NCBI GenBank assembly: GCA_964577275.1 | Contig: CAZNYR010000078.1 | Location: 1-18,605, forward strand | DNA: 18,605 nucleotides | Direction of reading: 5' to 3' | Source: UBA2561 sp964577275 | GTDB taxonomy: Bacteria > Bacteroidota > Bacteroidia > Cytophagales > Thermoflexibacteraceae | Part shown: positions 1 through 6,564 of the stretch, in pieces | How positions within the stretch are numbered: position 1 is the stretch's first letter | Layout: each line of letters starts with the position of its first letter | Notes under the pieces: generated by a model | Database searches by the model: none | Told to the model about the DNA's origin: nothing | The model's input: only the letters and a program-made list of their open reading frames with translations | Made by a program: the position numbers and the translations under genes

Positions 1-517
1 CGAGTTCCATCGTGGCTTTGTCGGTTTCGACCTCTGCCAAAATGTCGCCTGATTCTACCGTATCGCCTACTTTAACCAACCAAGAGGCAATTACGCCTTC
101 CTTCATCGTATCGCTCATCTTGGGCATTCGGATTACTTCCGCATGGATTCCCGATGTATCGATGGGTGGCGTGGGATTTTCCGACTGAATGGGGGGCGTT
201 GGCTCAGGCTCGGAAACGGCAGATACCGCACTTTGCGCCGTGCCATTTGTCGCCGAATTGAGAAGTTGGTCAATATTTTCGCCCTCCTCCCCAATAATCG
301 CAATGATGCCATCAATCGGTACGGCTTGCCCTGCTTCCACGCCAATATGCAAAATGACTCCCTCTTCGTAATTTTCGAGTTCCATCGTGGCTTTGTCGGT
401 TTCGACCTCTGCCAAAATGTCGCCTGATTCGACCGTATCTCCCACTTTAACCAACCAAGATGCGATAACGCCTTCTTTCATCGTATCACTCATCTTGGGC
501 ATTCTGATTACTTCTGC
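1..517. repeat. In-frame 125-codon tandem duplication inside the E2 gene (lipoyl domain repeat)
   Basis: Bases 1-142 match 376-517 with an offset of exactly 375 bases. I count 10 mismatches, all synonymous. The first 55 bases of the overlap are identical. The left copy continues out of the window, so only part of the duplication is seen. Confidence 0.9.
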
Positions 518-520
518 CAT
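1..520 (-). CDS. pdhC: Dihydrolipoamide acetyltransferase (E2) of pyruvate dehydrogenase, N-terminal part with two lipoyl domains
   Basis: This is the first 173 codons of an E2 subunit; the rest runs off the left edge, including the subunit-binding and catalytic acetyltransferase domains. It starts at ATG 520 with MAEVIRMPKMSDTM, the usual start of Bacteroidota PDH E2. Two lipoyl domains follow each other, each with the lipoylation motif ETDKATME; the swinging-arm lysines are K43 and K168. A Pro/Glu/Ser/Thr-rich flexible linker (about residues 85-125) joins them. The second domain begins exactly 125 residues after the first and is identical to it over all 48 residues that can be compared. In the family, E2 forms the cytoplasmic core that passes acetyl groups from E1 to CoA. 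A 2-oxoglutarate or branched-chain E2 is less likely, because two lipoyl domains with this sequence are typical of bacterial PDH. No E1 or E3 gene is visible because the window ends. Confidence 0.9.
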   Translation of the reverse strand, partial: MAEVIRMPKMSDTMKEGVIASWLVKVGDTVESGDILAEVETDKATMELENYEEGVILHIGVEAGQAVPIDGIIAIIGEEGENIDQLLNSATNGTAQSAVSAVSEPEPTPPIQSENPTPPIDTSGIHAEVIRMPKMSDTMKEGVIASWLVKVGDTVESGDILAEVETDKATMEL

Positions 521-586
521 AATTTTGTGTCTGAATTTTTTTCTATGCTACGATTTATCTCTTTATTTTCCTATCAAGTGCCGATA

Positions 587-594
587 CAAATTTA
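587..594 (-). promoter_or_regulatory. Candidate -7 element of the E2 promoter
   Basis: On the minus strand this reads TAAATTTG, an exact match to the Bacteroidota -7 consensus TAnnTTTG. It would start transcription near 580 and leave a leader of about 60 nt before ATG 520. No good TTTG -33 box is seen at the usual 19-21 nt spacing, so this is a candidate only. Confidence 0.4.
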
Positions 595-1166
595 GTTCGT
601 ATTTTGGTTTGAAAGTAATTTGTTGATTTCCAAATAATTACATCGTCCTAATACTTGATACTAAATTCAGTACTACTTATCGCCCTCCTAATCTTTCTTT
701 GATTTGAGTGCGAAAATAACCGTTATGAACGAAATACGAAATAATTTATTTCAAAAATAGCGCAAATTTGGGTTGTATCTTTTTTTAAGTACCCTATAAA
801 AAATAACTTTAATTTTGATATAAAACACTGATTTTTAAACAATTATAGTATTTCAATCCCTACTACTTGAGACGGTGTACTATCTAACTTACAGGCAATA
901 TAACCAGAAATCCTAAAAATTACATCAAGTAAGCCACACAGAGATTGGTTTATTCCATATTGATATAGTCTAACTATTTGATAATCAAAAAGTTAAACCT
1001 AAATCAAAACTAATTTTGTTTCGGTACTATCTCCAAATTTTAAATCTTTAATCCTGAATAAAATTAGGGCAACTTATTGAAATACCATAATCGTTTGATT
1101 CTGCGAATCATAGAACGCTCGCCGTTAGTTTCTGAGTTTTTTATCATTTTTTTAGGTTTTATGTTC
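595..1166. other. Gene-free AT-rich intergenic stretch between E2 and the trans-sulfuration gene
   Basis: No convincing gene, RNA gene or mobile element is recognised here. The only peptide of note is a 49-codon open frame on the minus strand at 843-992 with no ATG. It ends in a protein-like sequence (SGYIACKLDSTPSQVVG) and might be the decayed tail of a lost gene. A plus-strand frame opening at 1077 overlaps the next gene out of frame and looks spurious. Confidence 0.5.
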
Positions 1167-1174
1167 TATTTTTG
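1167..1174 (+). promoter_or_regulatory. Candidate -7 element for the trans-sulfuration gene
   Basis: The sequence TATTTTTG fits TAnnTTTG and lies 20 nt before ATG 1195, which would give a very short leader. No TTTG box is seen 19 nt upstream. It overlaps the left arm of the dyad at 1169-1194. Confidence 0.3.
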
Positions 1175-1194
1175 GGTCAAAAAATACCCAAAAA
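1169..1194. promoter_or_regulatory. Perfect 9-bp inverted repeat abutting the start codon (operator or leader hairpin)
   Basis: TTTTTGGGT at 1169-1177 pairs with ACCCAAAAA at 1186-1194 across an 8-nt loop. The right arm ends on the base before ATG 1195. It could be an operator overlapping the putative -7 box, or an mRNA hairpin covering the ribosome landing site. The sequence alone does not separate the two. Confidence 0.45.
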
Positions 1195-2349
1195 ATGAAA
1201 AATACTTCAAATCCCGCAACCCTTTGCGTACACGCAGGCAACCTCGAAATAGAAACCACAGGCGTAAATACACCGATTTTTACCTCATCAGCGCATCGCT
1301 ATCAAGTCGGTCAATCCAATGTCTATCCGCGTTATTTTAATACACCTAATCAGGAAGTGGTCGTACAGAAATTAGCTCGCCTCGAACACACCGAAACTGG
1401 CTTGGTCATGGCATCGGGCATGGCAGCAATTAGCACGGCGATATTTGGAATAATCCAAGCAGGCGACCACGTCATTTTACAAAGTGGACTTTATGGCGGG
1501 ACATACCATTTTGTAAATTCAGAGTTTCCTCGCTTTGGAATTGAATTTACATTTTTGCCTGATAATCAACCCAATACATTTGAGAAATATATTCGTCCGA
1601 ATACCAAAATGATTTATCTGGAAACGCCATCTAATCCCTTATTAAAAATCACGGACATCGAAAAAATTGTGCAATTATGCCAAAAATATCGGCTCATTTC
1701 CATGATTGACAATACGTTTGCCTCGCCAATCAATCAAACGCCAGCCGATTTTGGGATTGATATTATCACGCATAGCGGCACGAAATATTTGGGCGGACAC
1801 AGCGATATTTGCTTCGGAGCAATTTTGAGTACTCAAAACTATATTTCCCAAATTCACGAACGCGCCATTAATTTTGGAGGCAGTTTGGATGCTCAAACCT
1901 GTTATTTAATCGAAAGAAGCCTCAAAACGTTGGCGTTGCGTGTCGAACGACAAACCGAAAATGCCTCAAAGATTGCTCATTTTTTAACGGATTGTCCGCA
2001 AGTTAAAACCGTAAATTATCCGGGTTTGGTTTCGCATCCCGACCACCAAATTGCCCAAAAACAAATGCACGGATTCGGGGCGATGTTGAGTTTTGAACTC
2101 CATAAAAATGACTCGAAAATAAGTCAAAATTTTGCTGAAAGTTTAGAAATTATTACACCAGCCTTGAGTTTGGGCGGAGTCGAATCCACGATTTCGGTTT
2201 CTGCACTGACTTCGCACGCCAAAATGACCGCCCAGCAACGACAAGCCGAAGGCGTTTCTGATGGATTATTGCGCCTTTCCGTAGGTATTGAAGCCATAAA
2301 CGATTTGATTTTAGACCTCAAAATTGCCTTAGAAAAACTGCACAATTAA
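1195..2349 (+). CDS. PLP-dependent Cys/Met-metabolism enzyme (cystathionine gamma-synthase / gamma-lyase family)
   Basis: This 384-residue protein has the normal length and order of motifs for the fold-type I trans-sulfuration family. K197, in HSGTKYLGGHSD, is the lysine that forms the Schiff base with PLP. D172 (IDNTFASP) should bind the pyridine nitrogen, Y100 in YGGT stacks on the ring, and Y44-P-R-Y47 supplies the phosphate contact to the neighbouring subunit. SLGGVES and LLRLSVGIE near the C-terminus are the substrate-carboxylate region. YGGT replaces the YGCT typical of methionine gamma-lyase, which favours cystathionine gamma-synthase or gamma-lyase, but the substrate cannot be fixed from sequence. 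The enzyme is cytoplasmic and should act in cysteine/methionine interconversion. ATG 1195 is chosen because the family start (ATLCVHAG) follows directly. It appears to be a single-gene unit with a dyad just before the start. Confidence 0.88.
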   Translation: MKNTSNPATLCVHAGNLEIETTGVNTPIFTSSAHRYQVGQSNVYPRYFNTPNQEVVVQKLARLEHTETGLVMASGMAAISTAIFGIIQAGDHVILQSGLYGGTYHFVNSEFPRFGIEFTFLPDNQPNTFEKYIRPNTKMIYLETPSNPLLKITDIEKIVQLCQKYRLISMIDNTFASPINQTPADFGIDIITHSGTKYLGGHSDICFGAILSTQNYISQIHERAINFGGSLDAQTCYLIERSLKTLALRVERQTENASKIAHFLTDCPQVKTVNYPGLVSHPDHQIAQKQMHGFGAMLSFELHKNDSKISQNFAESLEIITPALSLGGVESTISVSALTSHAKMTAQQRQAEGVSDGLLRLSVGIEAINDLILDLKIALEKLHN

Positions 2350-2428
2350 TGCGTATGCTTTCAAAAAATCAAAAGTCCACTTTTATGCCAGTAAACTTCT
2401 GATTGCTGACATTAATTCTGGACAAAAG

Positions 2429-2460
2429 TTTGCAAAATCCGTGAATTTTAGTAAATTTTG
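2429..2460 (+). promoter_or_regulatory. Candidate Bacteroidota promoter for the BatD-like gene
   Basis: A TTTG -33 box (2429-2432) is followed after exactly 19 nt by TAAATTTTG (2452-2460), one base off the TAnnTTTG -7 consensus. The start point would be near 2467, leaving a leader of about 100 nt before GTG 2568. It lies 80 nt after the stop of the upstream gene, so the two genes can be transcribed separately. Confidence 0.45.
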
Positions 2461-2567
2461 CCAATTCATACACTCAAAAACTTGTGTTTTAAATTTTTGG
2501 TTGGGAATGTTTTTTCAGGCATTTACGTTACAGAAAAGCAGATATTTACCCTCAAAAGATACCGAAT

Positions 2568-3077
2568 GTGAAAAAATATTTACTTTATTGTCTTGTTTTG
2601 ATTCCAATTTGGCTGGCAATGAAACCCAGCGAATACAGCAATGCGAGAGCGTTTTTTGCGGTAAAAATTGAAAAAACAGGCTTGCGAGCAGGCGACAGTT
2701 GCAAGTTGAGTTATAGTATGTATATTCCTGATACTTACCCTGTTAAGTTGCGTTTTTCGGCAATTCCCGAACAGCTAACCATGATAAATCGACAAATTCG
2801 GCGGGCGGGCGTAGCACTTTCGGCAAGCACTCTTATCTCCAACGACCCCAAACCCATCAGAATTAATGGGCATTTATATCGAGAACATTGCATTTGGGAA
2901 TCATATTGTATGCCACTCCGAACGGGGGCGATTACGATTCCGCCCATGAACTTTACGATGGAAGTGAAAGACCCACGCGGACGAAATTATCGGGTTTTTC
3001 GGTCTGAAGAAGTGATTGTCAGCGTGGAAACAGGCAGAAACAGCATCATACGAAGCGTTACCAGCATCAAAAATTAA
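2568..3077 (+). CDS. Small secreted protein with a single BatD-like Ig domain
   Basis: The gene encodes 169 residues and starts at GTG; the frame has no upstream ATG, and an overlapping ATG at 2566 stops at once. GTG places a clear signal peptide first (MKKYLLYCLVLIPIWLA, cleavage probably in residues 20-28). The mature part begins FAVKIEKTGLRAGDS and ends with WESYCMPLRTGAITIPPM followed by a run into VIVSV. This is the pattern of one BatD (oxygen-tolerance) beta-sandwich repeat: a binding strand, then 'L.tG.ftIPP', then 'Y.s..v.v.V'. BatD proteins are normally several times longer, with two or more such domains and a membrane anchor, and sit beside batA/batB/MoxR, none of which is here. It is therefore a stand-alone domain, probably periplasmic or exported. 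The family match is my reading of the motif pattern; the function is unknown. Confidence 0.6.
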   Translation: MKKYLLYCLVLIPIWLAMKPSEYSNARAFFAVKIEKTGLRAGDSCKLSYSMYIPDTYPVKLRFSAIPEQLTMINRQIRRAGVALSASTLISNDPKPIRINGHLYREHCIWESYCMPLRTGAITIPPMNFTMEVKDPRGRNYRVFRSEEVIVSVETGRNSIIRSVTSIKN

Positions 3078-3140
3078 CCCTTTTTCAAGTATGATATATC
3101 GCAAAATTACTTATTTTTGCTATTTTTTTGTTTTTAAAGT

Positions 3141-3168
3141 AAAAAAGGTACAAGCTCTTGCTTGCACC
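3141..3168 (-). terminator. Rho-independent terminator of the secreted-protein gene at 3205-3789
   Basis: On the minus strand, GGTGCAAGC and GCTTGTACC form a 9-bp stem (one G-U pair) with loop AAGA, followed directly by TTTTTT. It lies 37 nt past the stop codon of the gene at 3205-3789. It has no T-run on the plus strand, so it probably does not serve the converging BatD-like gene. Confidence 0.85.
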
Positions 3169-3204
3169 TCCCAAAGGAATTTGACCGCCAAAATACGGCT
3201 AAAT

Positions 3205-3789
3205 TTATCCTTTTTTGGTTTCTTTCACTCGAATATCTCCCAATAACACATCCCAAAAACCGACTTTAATGCCGTCAATTTGTGTCGTTTTTCGCTCGAC
3301 ATACACGGTAATATCTTTCTTGGTAACATCCTTGTAAGTTAAGCCTTCTTTGGTTGTTCCCGTGAACTTTTGATAAATGGTAATGACACCTACATATCGC
3401 CCGTCAGGTTGTTTTTTCAAATCACTAATATACTGAATATCAAACCATTCGATATTCACTTGGTCATAATTCAAGAGCATCAAATGGTCGAAGTAGTCTT
3501 TCATTTTGTAATATTTGATTTTCTTTCGGTGTATGGATGATACACCAATTTCACTACCTTCCATAAAGAGTTCTAAGGCTCTTTCAATGACTCGATTCGC
3601 CTCCGACCAAGGCGTTTCCTTGTTTCCGATGATGCTGATGTATTTGCTGAGGTCGCGGACTTTTTCGAGAGCTAACGAATCAACTGCCGCTTTCCGTTCG
3701 GGGCTAAGTTCGGGTTCTTGAGCAAAAACCGAACTTGTAGCACAACATAAAACGGTCAAAGCCGTGAAAAATAACTTTTTAAGTTTCAT
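3205..3789 (-). CDS. Secreted Bacteroidota protein of unknown function
   Basis: This 194-residue protein begins with a standard signal peptide (MKLKKLFFTALTVLCCATSSVFA, cut before Q24) and has no lipobox or further membrane segment, so it should be periplasmic or exported. The mature part has a helical start (residues 25-80, including NRVIERALELF), then KDYFDHLMLL and a beta-rich half (VNIEWFDIQYIS, DGRYVGVITIYQKFTG, DITVYVE, WDVLLGDIRV). I do not recognise a named family. Residues 50-106 align with the C-terminal part of the neighbouring lipoprotein at 3950-4753: the Y..I.G, AN..I..A..LF and Y.K...Y...L positions match. The two are therefore probably related and may act together. The gene has its own terminator and is separated from its neighbour by another, so they are not one operon. 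Confidence 0.75.
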   Translation of the reverse strand: MKLKKLFFTALTVLCCATSSVFAQEPELSPERKAAVDSLALEKVRDLSKYISIIGNKETPWSEANRVIERALELFMEGSEIGVSSIHRKKIKYYKMKDYFDHLMLLNYDQVNIEWFDIQYISDLKKQPDGRYVGVITIYQKFTGTTKEGLTYKDVTKKDITVYVERKTTQIDGIKVGFWDVLLGDIRVKETKKG

Positions 3790-3901
3790 ATTTTTTAAAT
3801 TATACAGTTTCGATATTAAAAATAAAAGCCAGTTTGAGGCTTTGGCTTGGAATTAGTTATACGTCAAAAATGCAAAGAATATTTTGAATGAATTGTTAAA
3901 A

Positions 3902-3938
3902 CAAAAATACCTTTGCAGCGTTTGAGGCACTACAAAGG
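3902..3938 (-). terminator. Rho-independent terminator of the lipoprotein gene at 3950-4753
   Basis: On the minus strand, CCTTTGTAG pairs with CTGCAAAGG (9 bp, one G-U) around an 11-nt loop, followed by TATTTTTG. It begins 12 nt after the stop codon of the lipoprotein gene. Confidence 0.8.
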
Positions 3939-3949
3939 CATAAAGTAAG

Positions 3950-4753
3950 TTATAATTTTCTCAGAATCAAGGTTTTAATCTTGCCTGAAGGGTCTTTTTT
4001 GAAATCCTCAATACGGGTTGGTGCTTTTTTCTGGTCTTTGAGATAATTTAAATAGTTTTTGATGGTCGTGGGCTTATCATAGTCGGCATCATCTCCTTTT
4101 CCAGCAATGATAATCAGTACGTTAGCATCAGGCGAAGTAAATAAATTCATGGCTTCGTTGATGAGCGTGTTGGCTTGGTCGGTGCTTCCTGCGCCTGCGA
4201 TTTCGCCAAAATAATCATGAATGGTTTTGACCTTTTCGACTTTGTTTTGTGCCTCTTCCTCTTTCTTTTGGGTTTGGGCAATATCGGCTTCCACTTTGGC
4301 GATAAGTCCCGCAATATCAGGATTATTGAGTCCTTTGGCTTTGATGGCATCCAAGCGTTTTTGCTTCTCGGCAGCACTCAAGGAGTCATCATTTAGGATG
4401 GCATTCAAAGCGTCTTTGGCTTCCGAAACTTTTTTGGTTTGGAGTTTATCCTCTACTTTTTTGATGAGCGCAGCAATATCCGGACTGTTAATTTTTCGTC
4501 CTTTGATGTCATTCAATTTTTTTTCGAGTTCATCTGCACTCATCGAATCGTCATTGAGCAATGCGGTCAAATCTTCGGATGCTTTTTTGATGGCGGCGAC
4601 TTTTTTGGCAGCAGCTTCGGCTTCGGCTTTCTTTTTGGCGGAATTACATGAAGTAGAACCGAATACCAAAAATAGAGCTAAGAAACTCATCACGAATAAA
4701 TTGGCGTACCGTCCTGCATTTTTTTGACGGTTGATATTTTGTTGCAGTTTCAT
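3950..4753 (-). CDS. Putative lipoprotein with two helical repeats and a C-terminal domain shared with its neighbour
   Basis: The gene encodes 267 residues. A positively charged N-terminus, a hydrophobic stretch (residues 19-33) and C36 in STSC suggest a lipoprotein signal, although the lipobox is not ideal. Residues 37-60 are Lys/Ala-rich. Two 43-residue repeats follow (about 62-104 and 116-158), each beginning L.A.LNDDS and containing a PDIA.LI.KVE motif. They are predicted helical and joined by Lys/Glu/Gln-rich linkers. Residues 178-267 (IHDYFGEIAG to the end) resemble residues 50-106 and beyond of the secreted protein at 3205-3789. The basic, highly charged composition suggests an extended periplasmic or surface coiled region. 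No known family is recognised. Both genes start MKL after a similar A/T leader, consistent with an old duplication. A 168-codon open frame on the opposite strand is a composition shadow. Confidence 0.75.
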   Translation of the reverse strand: MKLQQNINRQKNAGRYANLFVMSFLALFLVFGSTSCNSAKKKAEAEAAAKKVAAIKKASEDLTALLNDDSMSADELEKKLNDIKGRKINSPDIAALIKKVEDKLQTKKVSEAKDALNAILNDDSLSAAEKQKRLDAIKAKGLNNPDIAGLIAKVEADIAQTQKKEEEAQNKVEKVKTIHDYFGEIAGAGSTDQANTLINEAMNLFTSPDANVLIIIAGKGDDADYDKPTTIKNYLNYLKDQKKAPTRIEDFKKDPSGKIKTLILRKL

Positions 4754-4867
4754 AATTTTTTAAATTTTAAACTAAAAAAATAGTTTTGATTAAATTTGGG
4801 TAATGCTATTTACTCAAAATTCGTAAAAGGCACAAATCCGAACTCAAAATTAACACGCCGTTTGGGT

Positions 4868-4896
4868 TTTGGAGTGGATTTTTTTGCGTTATTTTG
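4868..4896 (+). promoter_or_regulatory. Weak candidate promoter for mltG
   Basis: TTTG at 4868-4871 is followed after 18 nt by TATTTTG at 4890-4896, one base short of TAnnTTTG. The start would fall near 4903, with a leader of about 77 nt before ATG 4980. The region 4754-4867 must also hold the divergent promoter of the lipoprotein gene, which I could not place. Confidence 0.3.
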
Positions 4897-4979
4897 CGTA
4901 TTCAATTCCCAAACAAACCGATACATCACACACTTCGATTTTTGGAATACATCATAATTTGAAAGAAATAGATAAAAAA

Positions 4980-6014
4980 ATGAACCCCTCAAAACGTAAT
5001 TTAATTCTTTTTATCGCTTTTGCGATTTCCTTGCCGTCTTTTGGCAGTTGGTTTTATCAAATGTTTATGGCAAAAAATATATTGGTCGGGCAGGACGATA
5101 AAGTCTTGATTATTCCATCGAACACAACTTGGAATCAGCTTGTGCCAGTCTTGGAACAAGAACGATATGTTTCGGACTTGGTGTCTTTTTCGATTATTGC
5201 CAAACTCCTTAAATATCAGCAAAATATCAAAGCGGGACGATATATTTTACGGGCAAATATGAGCAATTTACAAGCTGTTCGGCTCTTGCGTTCGGGGGCG
5301 CAAAGTCCCGTCAAAGTTACCTTTAATAATGTGCGAATCAAAACACAATTAGTCGGAAAAATGACCCAAAATCTGGAACTCGATTCCGCTGATTTTTTGG
5401 CAGTTTTGAATGACCCCAAAATAGTCGCCGCCTACGGATTTGATACCACAACGATTGTTGCGATGTTTTTGCCTGATACTTACCAAATGTATTGGACGAC
5501 TTCGGCAGAGGGGATTCTCAAACGTATGAAACAGGAATATGACAAATTTTGGTCTGAAAAACGACAAGTACAAGCCAAAAAATTGAATTTAACGCCGCTT
5601 CAGGTTTCGATTTTGGCTTCCATTGTCGAGGAAGAAACCAAAATGCGAGATGAAGCCCCCAAAGTTGCGGGCGTGTATCTGAATCGACTTCACCAAAATA
5701 TGCCTTTGCAAGCCGACCCCACCGTCAAATTTGCGCTGGGGGATTTTGCCAAAAAACGAATTTTATTATCCGATTTGGAAATTGATTCGCCGTATAACAC
5801 CTATAAATACACGGGATTGCCCCCCGGTTTGATTCAACTTCCGCCCAAAAGAACCATTGAAGCCGTCTTGAATCACGAAAAACACGACTTTATTTTCTTT
5901 TGCGCCCGTGAGGATTTTTCTGGGTATCATAATTTTGCGGTCAGTTATAATGAACATCTCAAAAATGCCAACCGCTACCAAAATGCCCTGAATCAGCGTC
6001 AGATTTATGACTAA
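4980..6014 (+). CDS. mltG: Endolytic murein transglycosylase MltG (YceG-like)
   Basis: The encoded protein has 344 residues. MltG cleaves nascent glycan strands in the inner-membrane-associated cell-wall synthesis zone and sets strand length. One N-terminal membrane segment (about residues 8-26) is followed by a LysM-like/YceG region (VLIIPSNTTW to IKAGRY) and the catalytic domain. The catalytic motif is ASIVEEET with the presumed general acid E217. QADPTVKFALG, SPYNTYKYTGLPPG and the C-terminal FSGYHNFAVSYNEH..NA..Y match the family closely. FLPDTY (163-168) is also conserved. The start is put at ATG 4980. The frame is open to an earlier ATG at 4869, but that would add 37 residues with no family resemblance ahead of the membrane segment. 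It is convergent with no neighbour and ends in a repeat-rich region. Confidence 0.92.
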   Translation: MNPSKRNLILFIAFAISLPSFGSWFYQMFMAKNILVGQDDKVLIIPSNTTWNQLVPVLEQERYVSDLVSFSIIAKLLKYQQNIKAGRYILRANMSNLQAVRLLRSGAQSPVKVTFNNVRIKTQLVGKMTQNLELDSADFLAVLNDPKIVAAYGFDTTTIVAMFLPDTYQMYWTTSAEGILKRMKQEYDKFWSEKRQVQAKKLNLTPLQVSILASIVEEETKMRDEAPKVAGVYLNRLHQNMPLQADPTVKFALGDFAKKRILLSDLEIDSPYNTYKYTGLPPGLIQLPPKRTIEAVLNHEKHDFIFFCAREDFSGYHNFAVSYNEHLKNANRYQNALNQRQIYD

Positions 6015-6024
6015 AATGGTGAGC

Positions 6025-6130
6025 CGAAAAAACCTCAAAGACGGGCGCAAGACCTCTTTGATGGTTAGCAACGTTACAAACGATACAGCCGTCTTTGAGG
6101 TCTAACGACCGTCAAAGAGGCGAAAAAACC
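6025..6130. repeat. Interleaved inverted repeats after mltG (possible dispersed intergenic element)
   Basis: A 13-bp arm ACCTCAAAGACGG (6032-6044) has its perfect complement at 6089-6101. A 9-bp arm CCTCTTTGA (6053-6061) has its complement at 6112-6120. The order is A-B-A'-B', a pseudoknot-like layout. Because the arms share a TCAAAGA/TCTTTGA core, A-B and A'-B' can also pair. The block is bounded by a direct repeat, CGAAAAAACC, at 6025-6034 and 6121-6130. No T-run follows, so it is not a standard terminator. Confidence 0.6.
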
Positions 6131-6221
6131 GAATTATCGAAGAAGTTTTCAAGCGCACAAGAATTGGTGTTCTCAAAAAGTCAGGCAACAAGCAAAAACC
6201 TACAGAGTATAGTTCTTTGAT
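6131..6221. other. Intergenic DNA before the Uma2 genes, nothing recognised
   Basis: This is the middle of the 327-nt gap between mltG (ends 6014) and the first Uma2 start (6342). No open frame, RNA gene or clear site is visible here; the flanking parts of the gap hold the repeat block and the promoter-like dyad listed separately. Confidence 0.5.
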
Positions 6222-6254
6222 GGGAGATTTTTATTTTAAACAATAAAATTTCCC
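6222..6254. promoter_or_regulatory. Imperfect dyad directly upstream of the Uma2 -7 box
   Basis: GGGAGATTTTTATT (6222-6235) and AATAAAATTTCCC (6242-6254) are inverted repeats with one mismatch and one extra T around a 6-nt loop. The dyad fills the -33 to -10 region of the putative promoter at 6256-6263, where an operator would sit. Confidence 0.35.
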
Positions 6255-6255
6255 C

Positions 6256-6263
6256 TACCTTTG
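6256..6263 (+). promoter_or_regulatory. Candidate -7 element for the tandem Uma2 genes
   Basis: TACCTTTG is an exact TAnnTTTG match. Transcription would begin near 6270, about 70 nt before ATG 6342. No TTTG is found at the -33 position. Confidence 0.4.
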
Positions 6264-6341
6264 CCCCGATTTTGAAGGCGGATTTTGGTGTTTTTTCGAT
6301 ATTTTTTTATATTTTCGTAGGAAATCAAACCACAAAAAACC

Positions 6342-6550
6342 ATGAAATACGTTACCAATATCAACGAATTAGACCTCAATGGTACATACACTTATGNNNN
6401 NNNNNNNNNNNNNNNNNNNNNNNNNNNNNNNNNNNNNNNNNNNNNNNNNNNNNNNNNNNNNNNNNNNNNNNNNNNNNNNNNNNNNNNNNNNNNNNNGCCC
6501 ATATTTTTCCCGATTTGACGGTCGATTTGGCAATGATTTTTGAAGACTAA
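6342..6550 (+). CDS. Uma2-family protein, first tandem copy, interrupted by an assembly gap
   Basis: Only the two ends are present: 55 bases from ATG 6342 (MKYVTNINELDLNGTYTY) and 54 bases ending at the stop 6548-6550, separated by 100 Ns. Both ends are identical in nucleotide sequence to the matching ends of the complete Uma2 gene at 6565-7164. If the copy is full length, about 490 bases lie in the gap. Alternatively the gap could hide more copies or be an artefact of a collapsed repeat. The start follows a short A-rich leader like that of the second copy. Confidence 0.7.
6397..6496. other. Assembly gap of 100 Ns
   Basis: Exactly 100 Ns is the common placeholder for a scaffold gap of unknown size. 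It falls inside a tandemly repeated gene, which is where short-read assemblies break. Confidence 0.97.
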
Positions 6551-6564
6551 AACCAAAAATAATT

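Noticed and set aside
143..427. Plus-strand open frame opposite the E2 gene
   Set aside because: Antisense shadow of the lipoyl-domain repeats, which are unmistakable on the minus strand.
1077..1340. 87-codon plus-strand frame overlapping the trans-sulfuration start
   Set aside because: It overlaps the conserved N-terminus of the enzyme in another frame, and its product past 1195 is an Arg/Asn-rich out-of-frame read.
2380..2395. Short palindrome AAAAGTCCACTTTT after the trans-sulfuration gene, considered as a terminator
   Set aside because: Six-base arms around a 2-nt loop cannot form a stable terminator stem and no T-run follows.
4221..4727. 168-codon plus-strand open frame opposite the lipoprotein gene
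   Set aside because: It is fully antisense to a well-supported gene and reflects the Lys/Ala/Glu-rich codons of that gene; its Ser/Phe/Leu-rich product has no start context or family features.
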